Under the pieces are notes generated by a model that was not told where the DNA came from, did not search any database, and saw nothing but the letters and a program-made list of their open reading frames with translations. This document shows, piece by piece, positions 46,991-56,084 of a stretch of DNA of 64,000 nt. Within the stretch, counting starts at the first letter, position 1. Each line of letters starts with the position of its first letter. The DNA is taken from positions 1 to 64,000 of the forward strand of contig CAMNSZ010000013.1 in NCBI GenBank assembly GCA_946557105.1. The letters are read 5' to 3'. Source of the stretch: an uncultured Lachnospiraceae bacterium. GTDB lineage: Bacteria > Bacillota > Clostridia > Lachnospirales > Lachnospiraceae. A program made the translations under genes and the position numbers.

Positions 46991-48478
46991 TTACGCAAAA
47001 CTTGAAACAGCCTCGATAAATTGCCGAATAAGCTCCAATGCCTCTAAATCAGATTTCTGCGCCTCGTCTATAAGAATACATGTTTTTTCCCTGACATCAG
47101 CATCCGCCAGATTTTTCAGCATCACATCAGAGTTCTCCCAGCTTCCATACAACTCGCGCATCCTTGCGACTGCATCCGCAGTCCTTGCAAACGCCTCCGC
47201 AATTTTTTTGCAGCAGTCACCGTTAGACTTATCACTTTGCGCCATCTTCCCAAAATAGGAGGATGCGCAGGAACGCCCGTCCGACAGACAGGTAATCGCA
47301 TCCATATGACATAAAAGCTTCTCAAACAGGACGGAATAATTATCTTTCGCATGAAAACTCTTTATATCCTGCAAAGCGTTCTTCCACGCATCATAGGCCT
47401 TTACCCCCTTGCTGTACGCCGTTTCGTCTCTCGGAGTAAGCGCTTTTACCGCGTTTTCGGCAAGCTGCTTTATGGAGTATCCTTCCCCGACAATGGAACC
47501 AATACACATTACCGCCTGCGTATCAGTATTCTCCCACCACTTGTCACTTACAAAATAACCGCTTTTATCAATCTCCACGCAGGAGGCAAACTCCGATTCC
47601 TCCTGAAAAAAATTCCATCCCAGAAGTACATCCCCGTTCCTCTGATAGCCTGTGATAATACATGCTTCGGGCGGCCCCACAACGCCTAGCGCTATACAGG
47701 GATGACCCTCGTCTATATGCTTCTTGATAAAAGATATAAATTCTTCCTTTGTGGTATCTTCCTTCCTCTCCAAAAAGGAGAATTCACGCCCCAATGCCTC
47801 GACGCCAACGCGATAAATCTCATTGGACTCTTCAAATGTATGAAAAATATCCACATTGGATAAATCCCACTTATCGCGATTCCATGCAAAACGAAACGCT
47901 GCCGCGCTTAATACCATGGCGTCCGCATATTCCAAATCCTCCCCAAGATACTCTAAGCATGCCTTTAAGCACATAGGAAAAGGAGTCATGCCCCCATAGC
48001 ATCCATAAGCCACCTTTGTTACGCCATATAAAATTGTACTATCATTATTCTTATAAATCTCTTTTTCCATAAACGTATCGCTCCTTTTCTCTTTTTGCTT
48101 AAGGAGTCCGATACTATAGATGCCGTTAGCCAGCTTCTCCTTCCCTACAATGGGCCTGGTTTTGCGGAACATACTGGGCGTCATTCCCATAACGCTTTGA
48201 AAAGCTCTGGTATACGTCTCGGGGTTGGAAAAGCCGTAATGATATGCTATATGAATTATGGATTCGCTGGAATTTAAAAGCTCCATAGCAGAACGCTTTA
48301 TCTTCCGCATTCTCACGTATTGCACCAGAGGGCAGCCCACGCTTTGCCGAAACAAGGTTCTTATATGAGCCTTTGAAAACCCTATCTCCCTCTCCAGCTT
48401 TTTATAATCAATTTTTCCCTCCGTTATATTTTCTTCCACATAACGTATCATTGCCACCACATATACTGGATAACCCAT
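46991..48478 (-). CDS. AraC-family regulator with large C-terminal (BtrH-like) domain
   Basis: A 495-residue fusion. Residues about 10-108 are an AraC-type double helix-turn-helix (DYKKLEREIGFSKAHIRTLF; IIHIAYHYGFSNPETYTRAF; GMTPSMFRK). After a linker, residues about 155-340 resemble a papain-like/BtrH N-terminal fold (YGGMTPFPMCLKACLEYLGE, EGHPCIALGVVGPPEACIIT, VLLGWNFFQ). The last 130 residues are helical. Regulators of this build are usually DNA-binding N-terminally with a sensor elsewhere, so the C-terminal part may bind a small molecule. The domain call is by pattern and moderate. GAGAGGAG precedes the ATG. It lies 305 bases upstream of the beta-galactosidase gene. Confidence 0.72.
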   Translation of the reverse strand: MGYPVYVVAMIRYVEENITEGKIDYKKLEREIGFSKAHIRTLFRQSVGCPLVQYVRMRKIKRSAMELLNSSESIIHIAYHYGFSNPETYTRAFQSVMGMTPSMFRKTRPIVGKEKLANGIYSIGLLKQKEKRSDTFMEKEIYKNNDSTILYGVTKVAYGCYGGMTPFPMCLKACLEYLGEDLEYADAMVLSAAAFRFAWNRDKWDLSNVDIFHTFEESNEIYRVGVEALGREFSFLERKEDTTKEEFISFIKKHIDEGHPCIALGVVGPPEACIITGYQRNGDVLLGWNFFQEESEFASCVEIDKSGYFVSDKWWENTDTQAVMCIGSIVGEGYSIKQLAENAVKALTPRDETAYSKGVKAYDAWKNALQDIKSFHAKDNYSVLFEKLLCHMDAITCLSDGRSCASSYFGKMAQSDKSNGDCCKKIAEAFARTADAVARMRELYGSWENSDVMLKNLADADVREKTCILIDEAQKSDLEALELIRQFIEAVSSFA

Positions 48479-48661
48479 ATCGAACTCCTCTCCGGCGTAC
48501 CATAACGGACAATACGAATATGCTGATTGTCAACATCGCGATGTAGGGTTATTATAACCCGCGGCTCAAAGGCTGTCTTGACTTTTTTTAAGGGAAAAGC
48601 CCGCCCTTTTATGTTCCTCCAACGCCTCCGAAAATACAGGTCTGCCCGCCTAACCTTTGCT

Positions 48662-49570
48662 TTAATCATTTCCGTATATGTTTACAATCTCCCGTGCCTT
48701 TTTCTTCAAAAGCTCTCTTACAGACCGGGGCTTAATCACCTCTATGTATTCTCCATAAGAAAGCACATAACCTATAAACCATTCCATGTCCGTTACCGAA
48801 ATGGCGCAATGCAAATCTCCGTTTTCACATTTTTCCACCACCGGCATCTCGTCATATGCCCTGAAAGCAAGCTCCTTATTCACCTTAAGCGTCACTTTTA
48901 CAGGCTGTTTACCCGCATTTTCCCTTGCATAAGAATCATCAAGCACTCTTCCTACCTCTTCCCTTTCAAAGGAATCCGGCAATGCAATTATATCCGATAT
49001 TCGCTTAAGCTTAAAGAACCTATAATCCTTTCTCCATTCACAGAACGCATATAAATACCATGCCTGATTTTTAAAACACAGCTTTAAAGGTTTTATGCGA
49101 CGCCTTGTTGTCTTTTGTCTGCTGCCTGAATACTCAATTTCTGCATATCTACATTGCAAAATGGCAGTCTTCAATTGATAAAACAATTTTTCCGCTTGGG
49201 CTTCATCCCCCCAAGCGGAAAAGGATATCTCAATCCAATCCTGCGCCTTACTCCCAAAAAAGCTTTGCAGCTTATCAAGGACTGCATTTTCATCTCCAAC
49301 CCCAAGCTCCTTCAAAGCCCAAAGAGCTTCCATAACCTTAGTCTTTTCGTCAGCCGTCAAAACCGCCCTGTCAAGCACATAATCCGGCAGAAGGGAAATT
49401 CCTCCGTTCTTGCCCCGATTTGTATATACCGGGATTCCCGCCAAAGACAGCCTATCCAAATCCCGATAAATCGTCCTCTCCGTGACCTCCAGTTTTTCTG
49501 CCAGCTCCTTTGCCGTCACCTGCGGTTTATCCATTAAAAGATATACCATTCTAAACAGTCTGTTTACCAT
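48662..49570 (-). CDS. YafY-type transcriptional regulator (HTH_11 + WYL)
   Basis: A 302-residue regulator. The HTH (VTAKELAEKLEVTERTIYRD, residues about 18-37) is followed by GIPVYTNRGKNGGISLLPDY. The WYL domain (about 140-215) shows RRIKPLKLCFKNQAWYLYAF and YRFFKLKRI. The WCX end has WFIGYVLSYGEYIEVIKP. It overlaps the stop of the upstream ClbS/DfsB-like gene by 20 bases, so the pair is co-translated. Same architecture as the regulator at 1404-2324, though not a close copy. Confidence 0.9.
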   Translation of the reverse strand: MVNRLFRMVYLLMDKPQVTAKELAEKLEVTERTIYRDLDRLSLAGIPVYTNRGKNGGISLLPDYVLDRAVLTADEKTKVMEALWALKELGVGDENAVLDKLQSFFGSKAQDWIEISFSAWGDEAQAEKLFYQLKTAILQCRYAEIEYSGSRQKTTRRRIKPLKLCFKNQAWYLYAFCEWRKDYRFFKLKRISDIIALPDSFEREEVGRVLDDSYARENAGKQPVKVTLKVNKELAFRAYDEMPVVEKCENGDLHCAISVTDMEWFIGYVLSYGEYIEVIKPRSVRELLKKKAREIVNIYGND

Positions 49571-50102
49571 TTACCTTCTTCCTATGCGCTTTTATTTTTT
49601 TCATTGCCCAATCATAATGGCTGCTTGTCGCGCTGACAAAATAAGAGCCTAAGGTGCTTCCGCCGACCCAGTCAAACGCATTCCTTTCAAACAATTCTTC
49701 CTCCGTCTTTGCCCTGATTGCCTCCATGCATTTTCCGTGAGAATCCTTAAATTGCTTCATTGCTTCTTCCGGACTGACGCCTTTTGCCCTCTCCCAAAAT
49801 ACCATGTTCATATCCCCATAGGTTTTCCAATTATAGCCCTCCATCAAAAACGGCTTTCTAATACCTGCTTGATTATTTTCAATCCATTGAAGCAAAAGCT
49901 TATGCCATTCATGAAGATGTACCAGAATGTCCCTGAGATTTTTATCTCTCCTCCAGTGAGCTTCTTTTTTCTTCTCGTCACCCGAAAAATCAAAGGGCGT
50001 GTTTAACTCCTCCTGCGTCATGGAGTCAATCAGTTGAAGCAGCTTATCATAATTAGTGTCAGCCGCCAAAAGTAAATCCTTCTTTGTCTGTGGTCTTCCC
50101 AT
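49551..50102 (-). CDS. ClbS/DfsB family four-helix bundle protein (DUF1706, DinB superfamily)
   Basis: A 183-residue protein matching ClbS/DfsB: MGRPQTKKDLLLAADTNYDK at the start, WRRDKNLRDILVHLHEWHKL near residue 55, and TLGSYFVSATSSHYDWAMKK near the end, which give the expected helix bundle. ClbS protects colibactin producers by hydrolysing the toxin's cyclopropane; most homologues, including this one, have no known substrate. It overlaps the WYL regulator that follows, suggesting an inducible defence or detoxification pair. Confidence 0.88.
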   Translation of the reverse strand: MGRPQTKKDLLLAADTNYDKLLQLIDSMTQEELNTPFDFSGDEKKKEAHWRRDKNLRDILVHLHEWHKLLLQWIENNQAGIRKPFLMEGYNWKTYGDMNMVFWERAKGVSPEEAMKQFKDSHGKCMEAIRAKTEEELFERNAFDWVGGSTLGSYFVSATSSHYDWAMKKIKAHRKKVNGKQTV

Positions 50103-50236
50103 AGCTCCCTCCTATTTAAAAATATGTTATTTGTATGAGCTGATAATACCTCTACAAATATGACAATATATGTCATATTATAAAATATTTTTCATTCATT
50201 TTCCACACAAATAATATCTTTCCACAAAACAGGGCG

Positions 50237-51580
50237 TTAATGCTCCAACATATTCTCAATAAAAATTCCATACCCCTTGGTGCTGTCCTGTATCAGCACA
50301 TGAGTCACCGCTCCTATAAATTTTCCGTCCTGAATAATGGGCGCTCCGCTCATACCCTGCACAATACCGCCCGTAATCTCCAGAAGCTCCGGGTCGGTAA
50401 TTTTCAGCTCTATTCCGCGATTAACATTGTCATGATCCAAATGCAGCGCGGTAATTTCCACGTCATAATACCTTGTATTACCGTCAACCGTACAGAGAAT
50501 CTGCGCCGGGGCTTTCTTTATCTCTTGCTTGAAGGCTATAGGAACCGGCTCTTTCGTAGCAAGCCCAAGCGCTTTCTGATTACAGCTTCCGAATATGCCC
50601 CTTTCACTGTTTTCCGTAATGTCTCCTAATATCCTATCGTTTGCATAGACTATTAAGCCTGTCATTTCTCCGGGATTTCCACTGCTTCCTTTGCGTATAT
50701 CTACTATCTCCGTCTGGTAAAGCGTTCCGTCGTTTGTATTCATAAGCGTGCTGGTATCCAAATCATTGATACCGTGTCCCAATGCCCCGAAATTTCCGTT
50801 TTCATCAATATAAGTCATGGTGCCTACCCCTTGGGCGTTATCCCTGACCCATGCGCCTATTTTATATTTTCCGTTCTGGTCGCGTACCGGCTGGACTTTT
50901 AAATCCATAATCTCACCGTTTCTTTCCACTGTTAATACAATTTCTTTCCCACCGCAGTTTTCAATACTTTCTATAAACACATCCTTCTCCGAAACCTCTT
51001 CCCCGTTTAGTTTTTGTATATAATCTCCTGACTTCAGTATATATTTTGACGGAGCGCATTTTACGCCGGCTTCGTTTAAAAATTCTCCTTCACCTACCAC
51101 AAGTATACCGTCCGTCTTTACATAAATTCCCACAGGCGCGCCTACGGGTATGAGCTCCTGCTCCTCTACAACCTCAATACCCACCTGTTTAAAGGGCAGG
51201 AATCCGAAAAGCCGAACCTCCATCAGATACTTTTCCAATCCCCCCGTCCGCATTTTTACCGGTTGGTTCAAATCTATGGTAATGGCATTTTTAGGAATAT
51301 TGCTTGTACCCTGTGTACCGACACTGACAATCTCCGCCTTTGCGGGCACTCCCAGATGAAATGTCTGCTCTTCGCCCGCCCTCACATACATAGTGGAAGG
51401 AATACTGCTGTCTATATAATAGTAACCGGTTCCCCCAAGAGCCGCGCAACTTAAAAAAAGCGCCGCAATAAGGCAGCCACGGTAAATGCGTATCCTTTTC
51501 CTTTTGCGTTTCCATCCGGACAAGAGTTGAGCCATGTCCTCTCCAGCCTGTCTTTTTACATTGTCCGTAAATTGTCTCAT
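50237..51580 (-). CDS. spoIVB: SpoIVB peptidase
   Basis: S55-family serine peptidase made in the forespore that triggers pro-sigma-K processing. Residues about 28-50 form a membrane anchor. A PDZ domain follows (about 150-235; GVKCAPSKYILKSGDYIQKL). The peptidase core (about 240-447) has GALGHGINDLDT with the His and IVQGMSGAPIIQDGKFIGAV with the catalytic Ser. Presence implies a spore former. I start at MRQFTDNVK, 10 bases after GAGGAG. recN is upstream as usual, but spo0A does not follow. Confidence 0.93.
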   Translation of the reverse strand: MRQFTDNVKRQAGEDMAQLLSGWKRKRKRIRIYRGCLIAALFLSCAALGGTGYYYIDSSIPSTMYVRAGEEQTFHLGVPAKAEIVSVGTQGTSNIPKNAITIDLNQPVKMRTGGLEKYLMEVRLFGFLPFKQVGIEVVEEQELIPVGAPVGIYVKTDGILVVGEGEFLNEAGVKCAPSKYILKSGDYIQKLNGEEVSEKDVFIESIENCGGKEIVLTVERNGEIMDLKVQPVRDQNGKYKIGAWVRDNAQGVGTMTYIDENGNFGALGHGINDLDTSTLMNTNDGTLYQTEIVDIRKGSSGNPGEMTGLIVYANDRILGDITENSERGIFGSCNQKALGLATKEPVPIAFKQEIKKAPAQILCTVDGNTRYYDVEITALHLDHDNVNRGIELKITDPELLEITGGIVQGMSGAPIIQDGKFIGAVTHVLIQDSTKGYGIFIENMLEH

Positions 51581-51660
51581 ATCACACATACTCCTCTGTT
51601 TATATCAAAGTAAAATGCATTAACTTGCACCCTAACATATATAACCGCATACTTCCATGC

Positions 51661-51696
51661 AAATACGCATCCTTCAAATTAGAAAGATGCGTATTT
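51661..51696. terminator. Hairpin between recN and spoIVB
   Basis: AAATACGCATC (51661-51671) and GATGCGTATTT (51686-51696) form a perfect 11-bp stem. Confidence 0.6.
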
Positions 51697-51824
51697 CTTT
51701 GCTATCACTTAGTATGTGAGACTTTTTTAATTTTACTTATGGAACATTTGCATTTTTATGAAAAATTTTCCAAACCTATCTTCCACATAAGAGCGGCTTA
51801 CTGCCGTGGCATATGCCAAAGCTC

Positions 51825-53525
51825 TCAATTTCCGGACAAATTTATCTTTTTATAAGTAAGAGCCTGACTGCGCATCTCCCTTGCGTTGCCAAGCGCCGCC
51901 TCCGTGAGACTGTCGCTTCCCAAAAGCCTTGCCAGCTCGGCAAGACTCTCCTCTTCATCCATGCGGTGAATATCGGTAATTGTAGTATTGTCCGTACTGC
52001 TTTTTTCAATGACAAAATGAATGTCTGCCATCGCTGCAATCTGCGGCAGATGGGTAATACAGATTACTTGATGGGCTCCGGAAACAATATTCATCTGCTC
52101 CGAAACCTTCCATGCCGTCTTGCCGCTGATGCCGGCGTCTATTTCGTCAAAAATCAGAGTATCTATGGAATCCCGTCCTGCAAGAACCGTTTTAATGGCA
52201 AGCATAATACGGGATAGCTCGCCGCCGCTGGCCACCTGATTTAAGGGCTTTAGCGCCTCGCCGGGATTCGTAGAAATCAAAAATTCAACCTCGTCATAGC
52301 CCCTCTCGGTTATCTGTCCTTTTGGAATTACGGCAATCTCAAAATCTACCGTCAGAAAATTCAAATGCACCAAAGCGTCCTTCAGCTTCTTTGCCAGAAT
52401 ACCGGCATTCCTTCTGCGGACAAGAGACAGTGCCTCACACGCCTCCCAAAGCTTCTTTTCCGCAGCGGCAAGCTCCTTTTTTAAACCTTCAATATAGATA
52501 TCATAGTCCTTAAGCTTCTCTAGCAGCTGCTGTCTGGACTCCTTGTATTTCAAAACCTCCTCCAGCGAACAGGCGTATTTCCCTTTTAAATGGTTTAGGA
52601 CGTTCAGCCTGTCCTCGACCTGTCTAAAGCTCTCCTCGTCAAACTCACAATCCGCCATATACTCTGACACGTCGCGATTATAATCCGCCAAAAGATTGTC
52701 CACTTCGCTCAGCTGCTGCTCCAGCTCCTCCAGTCTGCCGTCATACATAGAGACGCTGCGTATCGCCCTCAACGCTCTGCTTAAACAGCTGCCTGCTCCC
52801 TCCTGTCCGTCATTACCCGTATAACGGTAGCTCTCTGCAAGGCTTTCGGTAATCCGCTTACCGTTTACCATTTTCCTATAACGCCGCTCCAGCTCCTCGT
52901 CCTCACCGGGAACAGGCTTCGCCTCTTCAATCTCCTGAAATTCAAACTCGGCTAAGGATTTTTCTCTGGCAAGCTCCTGCTCGTCCATTGTCTCCTCCTC
53001 CAGCCGTTTTTTCAGCCCTCTGCACTCCCCGAAGGCTGCCTCCACCGCCATTGCCGGTTTCAGATATGCTTCCCCACAGTAGGAATCCAATATTTCCATA
53101 TGCTTTTTTTTGTTGAGAAGTGATTGATGCTCATGCTGACCGTGAATATCAATCAGCACCTCGGCAAGCTCCTTCACCTGCTTTGCCGCCACCGTTTCTC
53201 CGTTAATTTTGCAGGTGCTTTTTCCCGCCTGCAGCTTACGGCTTATAATGACTGTGCCATCCTCCGCTTCTTCCAGCTCGAGCTCTTTCAGCTTCCCTGA
53301 CACCCTCTCATCCTGCACAAAAAATACCAGCTCCACCAAAGCGCTGTCTGCGCCCTTTCTAAGCAGCTCTTTATCGAATTTCCCCCCCAGAGCAAGATTT
53401 ATGGAACCGATTAAAAGGGATTTTCCTGCGCCGGTCTCACCCGTCAGGATATTTAATCCCTCTCCGAACTCTATTTCCGTTTCTTCCATCAACGCTAAAT
53501 TTTTCACATGCAAGCTTTGTAACAT
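51825..53525 (-). CDS. recN: DNA repair protein RecN
   Basis: SMC-like ATPase that acts early at double-strand breaks. The 566-residue protein has the N-terminal MLQSLHVKNLALMEETEIEF and Walker A NILTGETGAGKSLLIGSINL, a long coiled-coil middle (about 155-360), then the C-terminal signature VASGGELSRIMLAIKTVLAG and Walker B DTLIFDEIDAGISGKTAWKV. I start at MLQSLHVKN after GGGAG; the frame extends nine codons upstream without a site. Conserved position after argR. Confidence 0.96.
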   Translation of the reverse strand: MLQSLHVKNLALMEETEIEFGEGLNILTGETGAGKSLLIGSINLALGGKFDKELLRKGADSALVELVFFVQDERVSGKLKELELEEAEDGTVIISRKLQAGKSTCKINGETVAAKQVKELAEVLIDIHGQHEHQSLLNKKKHMEILDSYCGEAYLKPAMAVEAAFGECRGLKKRLEEETMDEQELAREKSLAEFEFQEIEEAKPVPGEDEELERRYRKMVNGKRITESLAESYRYTGNDGQEGAGSCLSRALRAIRSVSMYDGRLEELEQQLSEVDNLLADYNRDVSEYMADCEFDEESFRQVEDRLNVLNHLKGKYACSLEEVLKYKESRQQLLEKLKDYDIYIEGLKKELAAAEKKLWEACEALSLVRRRNAGILAKKLKDALVHLNFLTVDFEIAVIPKGQITERGYDEVEFLISTNPGEALKPLNQVASGGELSRIMLAIKTVLAGRDSIDTLIFDEIDAGISGKTAWKVSEQMNIVSGAHQVICITHLPQIAAMADIHFVIEKSSTDNTTITDIHRMDEEESLAELARLLGSDSLTEAALGNAREMRSQALTYKKINLSGN

Positions 53526-53616
53526 AGTATATCTCCCTAGTACCTTCCCCAAAGCAAAAATCTACGTCTCCGCCCGATGAGACGCTTATGTAAAAACGGG
53601 CTGCGCACTGCGCTTA

Positions 53617-54105
53617 TCATGCCTCATAATCCGTATCCTGCGGCACAACTACCTGCTTCTCCAACAGCGTGTGTATTTTGTCCATCAGCCGCTGTGTTTC
53701 CTCCACGGTACGCACCGCCACCATAATCGTATCGTCCCCTGCAATACAGCCCACAACCTCGGGAAACTTTATTGCGTCCAACGCCATTGCTACCGCCATC
53801 GCCATACCGGATACCGTCTTTACCACCAAGATATTCTGAGCCATGTCCATGGACGCAAAGCCATCTCTGAGCACGCGTATATACTTATCCTCCATATACC
53901 CGTCGTCCTGCTTTAGAATCGCATATTTCGGCCTTCCGTTTCCTGCGGGAACCTTCGACAGCTTTAACTCCTTGATATCTCTGGAAACCGTTGCCTGAGT
54001 CACCTCAAAGCCCGCCGCCTTTAGACGGCTTGCCAGCTCCTCCTGCGTTTCCACATCATACTCTTCAATAATCTCTACTATTTTCCTAAGTCTGGTTTTC
54101 TTCAC
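53617..54105 (-). CDS. argR: Arginine repressor
   Basis: Arginine-responsive hexameric regulator. The 162-residue protein has the winged helix KTRLRKIVEIIEEYDVETQE then FEVTQATVSRDIKELKLSKV (about residues 32-51), and the C-terminal oligomer and arginine-binding domain with VVGCIAGDDTIMVAVRTVEE (GDDT near 123-126). In clostridia the gene lies in this cluster away from arg genes. 38 bases after nadK. Confidence 0.95.
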   Translation of the reverse strand: MKKTRLRKIVEIIEEYDVETQEELASRLKAAGFEVTQATVSRDIKELKLSKVPAGNGRPKYAILKQDDGYMEDKYIRVLRDGFASMDMAQNILVVKTVSGMAMAVAMALDAIKFPEVVGCIAGDDTIMVAVRTVEETQRLMDKIHTLLEKQVVVPQDTDYEA

Positions 54106-54143
54106 CTGCTTCTTCCTCCAAAAACCTCGCCTGTCCGGACGGG

Positions 54144-55010
54144 CTAGCTATCGCTCATCTTCCTGTGCAGCACCTCAAGGAAGCTGACTCTGTTCAGCTG
54201 TATAAATTCCGCGCTCTCCTGAGACTTGACAATCTGCATTCTGTCTCCTGTGGAAAGGACTATTGCATGCGTTCCGTCAAAGCTCGCCTCCACGGTCTGT
54301 ATCTGCCCTTCCTTTCCCTCCGGAATTTCTATTTCTATGATATCCTCCGGTGAAAGCACTATACTTCTCTGATAAAAAGTATGCGGACAAATGGGTGTCA
54401 CCATAATGAGCTCCGCCCGCGGCTCTATAATAGGCCCCCCCGCCGACAAGTTATAGCCTGTCGAGCCGGTAGGCGTGGTGACAATCACCCCGTCGGCATT
54501 ATAATTTTTTAAAAACTGTCCGTTCACATAAATGTTAAATCTGATTATTTGAAGCGAACCGCTCCTCGCTATCACTATATCGTTTAAAGCCCATTCTTCT
54601 TCCTTCTCCCCCGTTCCCAGAAAAGCCCTGCCCTTCAGCATCATGCGGCGCTCCTGCTCATAATCCCCCGTAATAAGCCTGTCCAGCGCCTCCTCCAGAT
54701 TAACGGGCTCTATCTGGGTCATATATCCCAAAGTTCCCAGATTCACCCCTATAATAGGGATATGCAGGGCTCTGGTCTCCCTTGCCGCCTGCAGCACCGT
54801 ACCGTCGCCGCCCAGCACAAGCATACAATCTATATCCGCAAAAACGCCGCCCTCCCCTTCCTTTTCGTCCAAGGCTTTATCCTTCCAGTCGACCGACTTT
54901 ATTTTCACGGACACTCTTTGCCCTTTTGCCCTAAGATAATCACGGATATGCTCCGTTGTGCGAAGCCCTCCGTCCTTATGCTCATTAGTATAAATCAGAA
55001 AATGCTTCAT
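54144..55010 (-). CDS. nadK: NAD kinase
   Basis: Phosphorylates NAD to NADP. The 288-residue protein has the GGDGTVLQAARE motif near residue 68, the NADGVIVTTPTGSTGYNLSA segment near 172, and the adjacent AGGPI. It is the usual clostridial short form. Order tlyA-nadK-argR-recN is standard in Clostridia and suggests one transcript. Confidence 0.97.
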   Translation of the reverse strand: MKHFLIYTNEHKDGGLRTTEHIRDYLRAKGQRVSVKIKSVDWKDKALDEKEGEGGVFADIDCMLVLGGDGTVLQAARETRALHIPIIGVNLGTLGYMTQIEPVNLEEALDRLITGDYEQERRMMLKGRAFLGTGEKEEEWALNDIVIARSGSLQIIRFNIYVNGQFLKNYNADGVIVTTPTGSTGYNLSAGGPIIEPRAELIMVTPICPHTFYQRSIVLSPEDIIEIEIPEGKEGQIQTVEASFDGTHAIVLSTGDRMQIVKSQESAEFIQLNRVSFLEVLHRKMSDS

Positions 55011-55088
55011 GACAATCCTCCATACCGGAACGTATTTTACTCAGACATAGCCGGTATATCAAAACTTGCGTCGCTCCCTCGCAAATTT

Positions 55089-55970
55089 TTATAGCCTGTG
55101 GGACCTTTCAACAACCTCCGAAATTACCTTCTCCCACTCTCTTGTGTGAGACAGACCGTTTCCCTGCGCAATAATTTGCTTCAGCGCCTCCTCCGCCTCA
55201 TGCTCCGACAAATTCATTATCTCCCCCGAAGGCTCCCTCTCCTTCATCAGATGCACCAGATATTCTATATTTCCCTCCGGGCCCTTTATGGGGGAATATT
55301 CCAGATGCAGCGGCAAAAAGCCGATACTGTAAGCGTAATCTATGATCTTATGGATTACGTCCTCGTGAACCTCCGGCTCCCTCACCACGCCGTTTTTGCC
55401 CACCTTCTCCCTGCCTGCCTCAAACTGCGGCTTAATAAGGCATACCATCTGCCCGCCCTCCCGCAGTAGATTTCTCGCCGGTATGAGTATTTTCGTGAGC
55501 GAAATGAACGATACGTCCACACTGGCAAAATCCAGTATGTCGGGAATATCCTTCCTCACCATATGCCTGAAATTAGTCTGCTCCATACATACTACCCGTG
55601 GGTCGCTGCGCAGCTTCCACGCAAGCTGTCCGTAGCCCACGTCCACGGAATATACCCTTGCGGCTCCGTTTTGCAGCATGCAGTCGGTAAAGCCGCCTGT
55701 GGAGGCTCCGATATCCATACAAATACAGTCCTTTAAATCAAACTGCCACTCCTGCATCGCCTTTTCCAGCTTCAGCCCTCCGCGGCTCACATATTTAAGC
55801 GCGCCTCCCCTGACCTCCAGCTTTATCCCGCTCTCCTCAAACGACGTACCCGCCTTGTCCTCCTTCTGCCCGTTCACATATACATTACCGGACATAATTA
55901 TCGCTTTAGCCTTTTCCCTCGAGGGTGCGTATCCTTTATTTACCAAAATAACATCCAAGCGTTCCTTCAT
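55089..55970 (-). CDS. tlyA: TlyA family rRNA 2'-O-methyltransferase
   Basis: A 293-residue protein with an N-terminal S4 RNA-binding domain (ERLDVILVNKGYAPSREKAK, residues 3-22) and a C-terminal FtsJ-like SAM methyltransferase domain (CMDIGASTGGFTDCMLQNGA near 86, then VDVGYGQLAW and FASVDVSFISLTKILIP). TlyA methylates 16S and/or 23S rRNA cytidines; type I versus II cannot be told by eye. Between dxs and nadK as in other clostridia. Confidence 0.93.
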   Translation of the reverse strand: MKERLDVILVNKGYAPSREKAKAIIMSGNVYVNGQKEDKAGTSFEESGIKLEVRGGALKYVSRGGLKLEKAMQEWQFDLKDCICMDIGASTGGFTDCMLQNGAARVYSVDVGYGQLAWKLRSDPRVVCMEQTNFRHMVRKDIPDILDFASVDVSFISLTKILIPARNLLREGGQMVCLIKPQFEAGREKVGKNGVVREPEVHEDVIHKIIDYAYSIGFLPLHLEYSPIKGPEGNIEYLVHLMKEREPSGEIMNLSEHEAEEALKQIIAQGNGLSHTREWEKVISEVVERSHRL

Positions 55971-56084
55971 CTGCGCCTTTGACTCTCCTGCCTCTTGAAC
56001 CGTAATTCTCCATGTCCAAGCTTATTTGCATACCGCTGTCATACTCTGTCTTTACCTGTTTTCCCACATCCGCGGCCAGACTTC

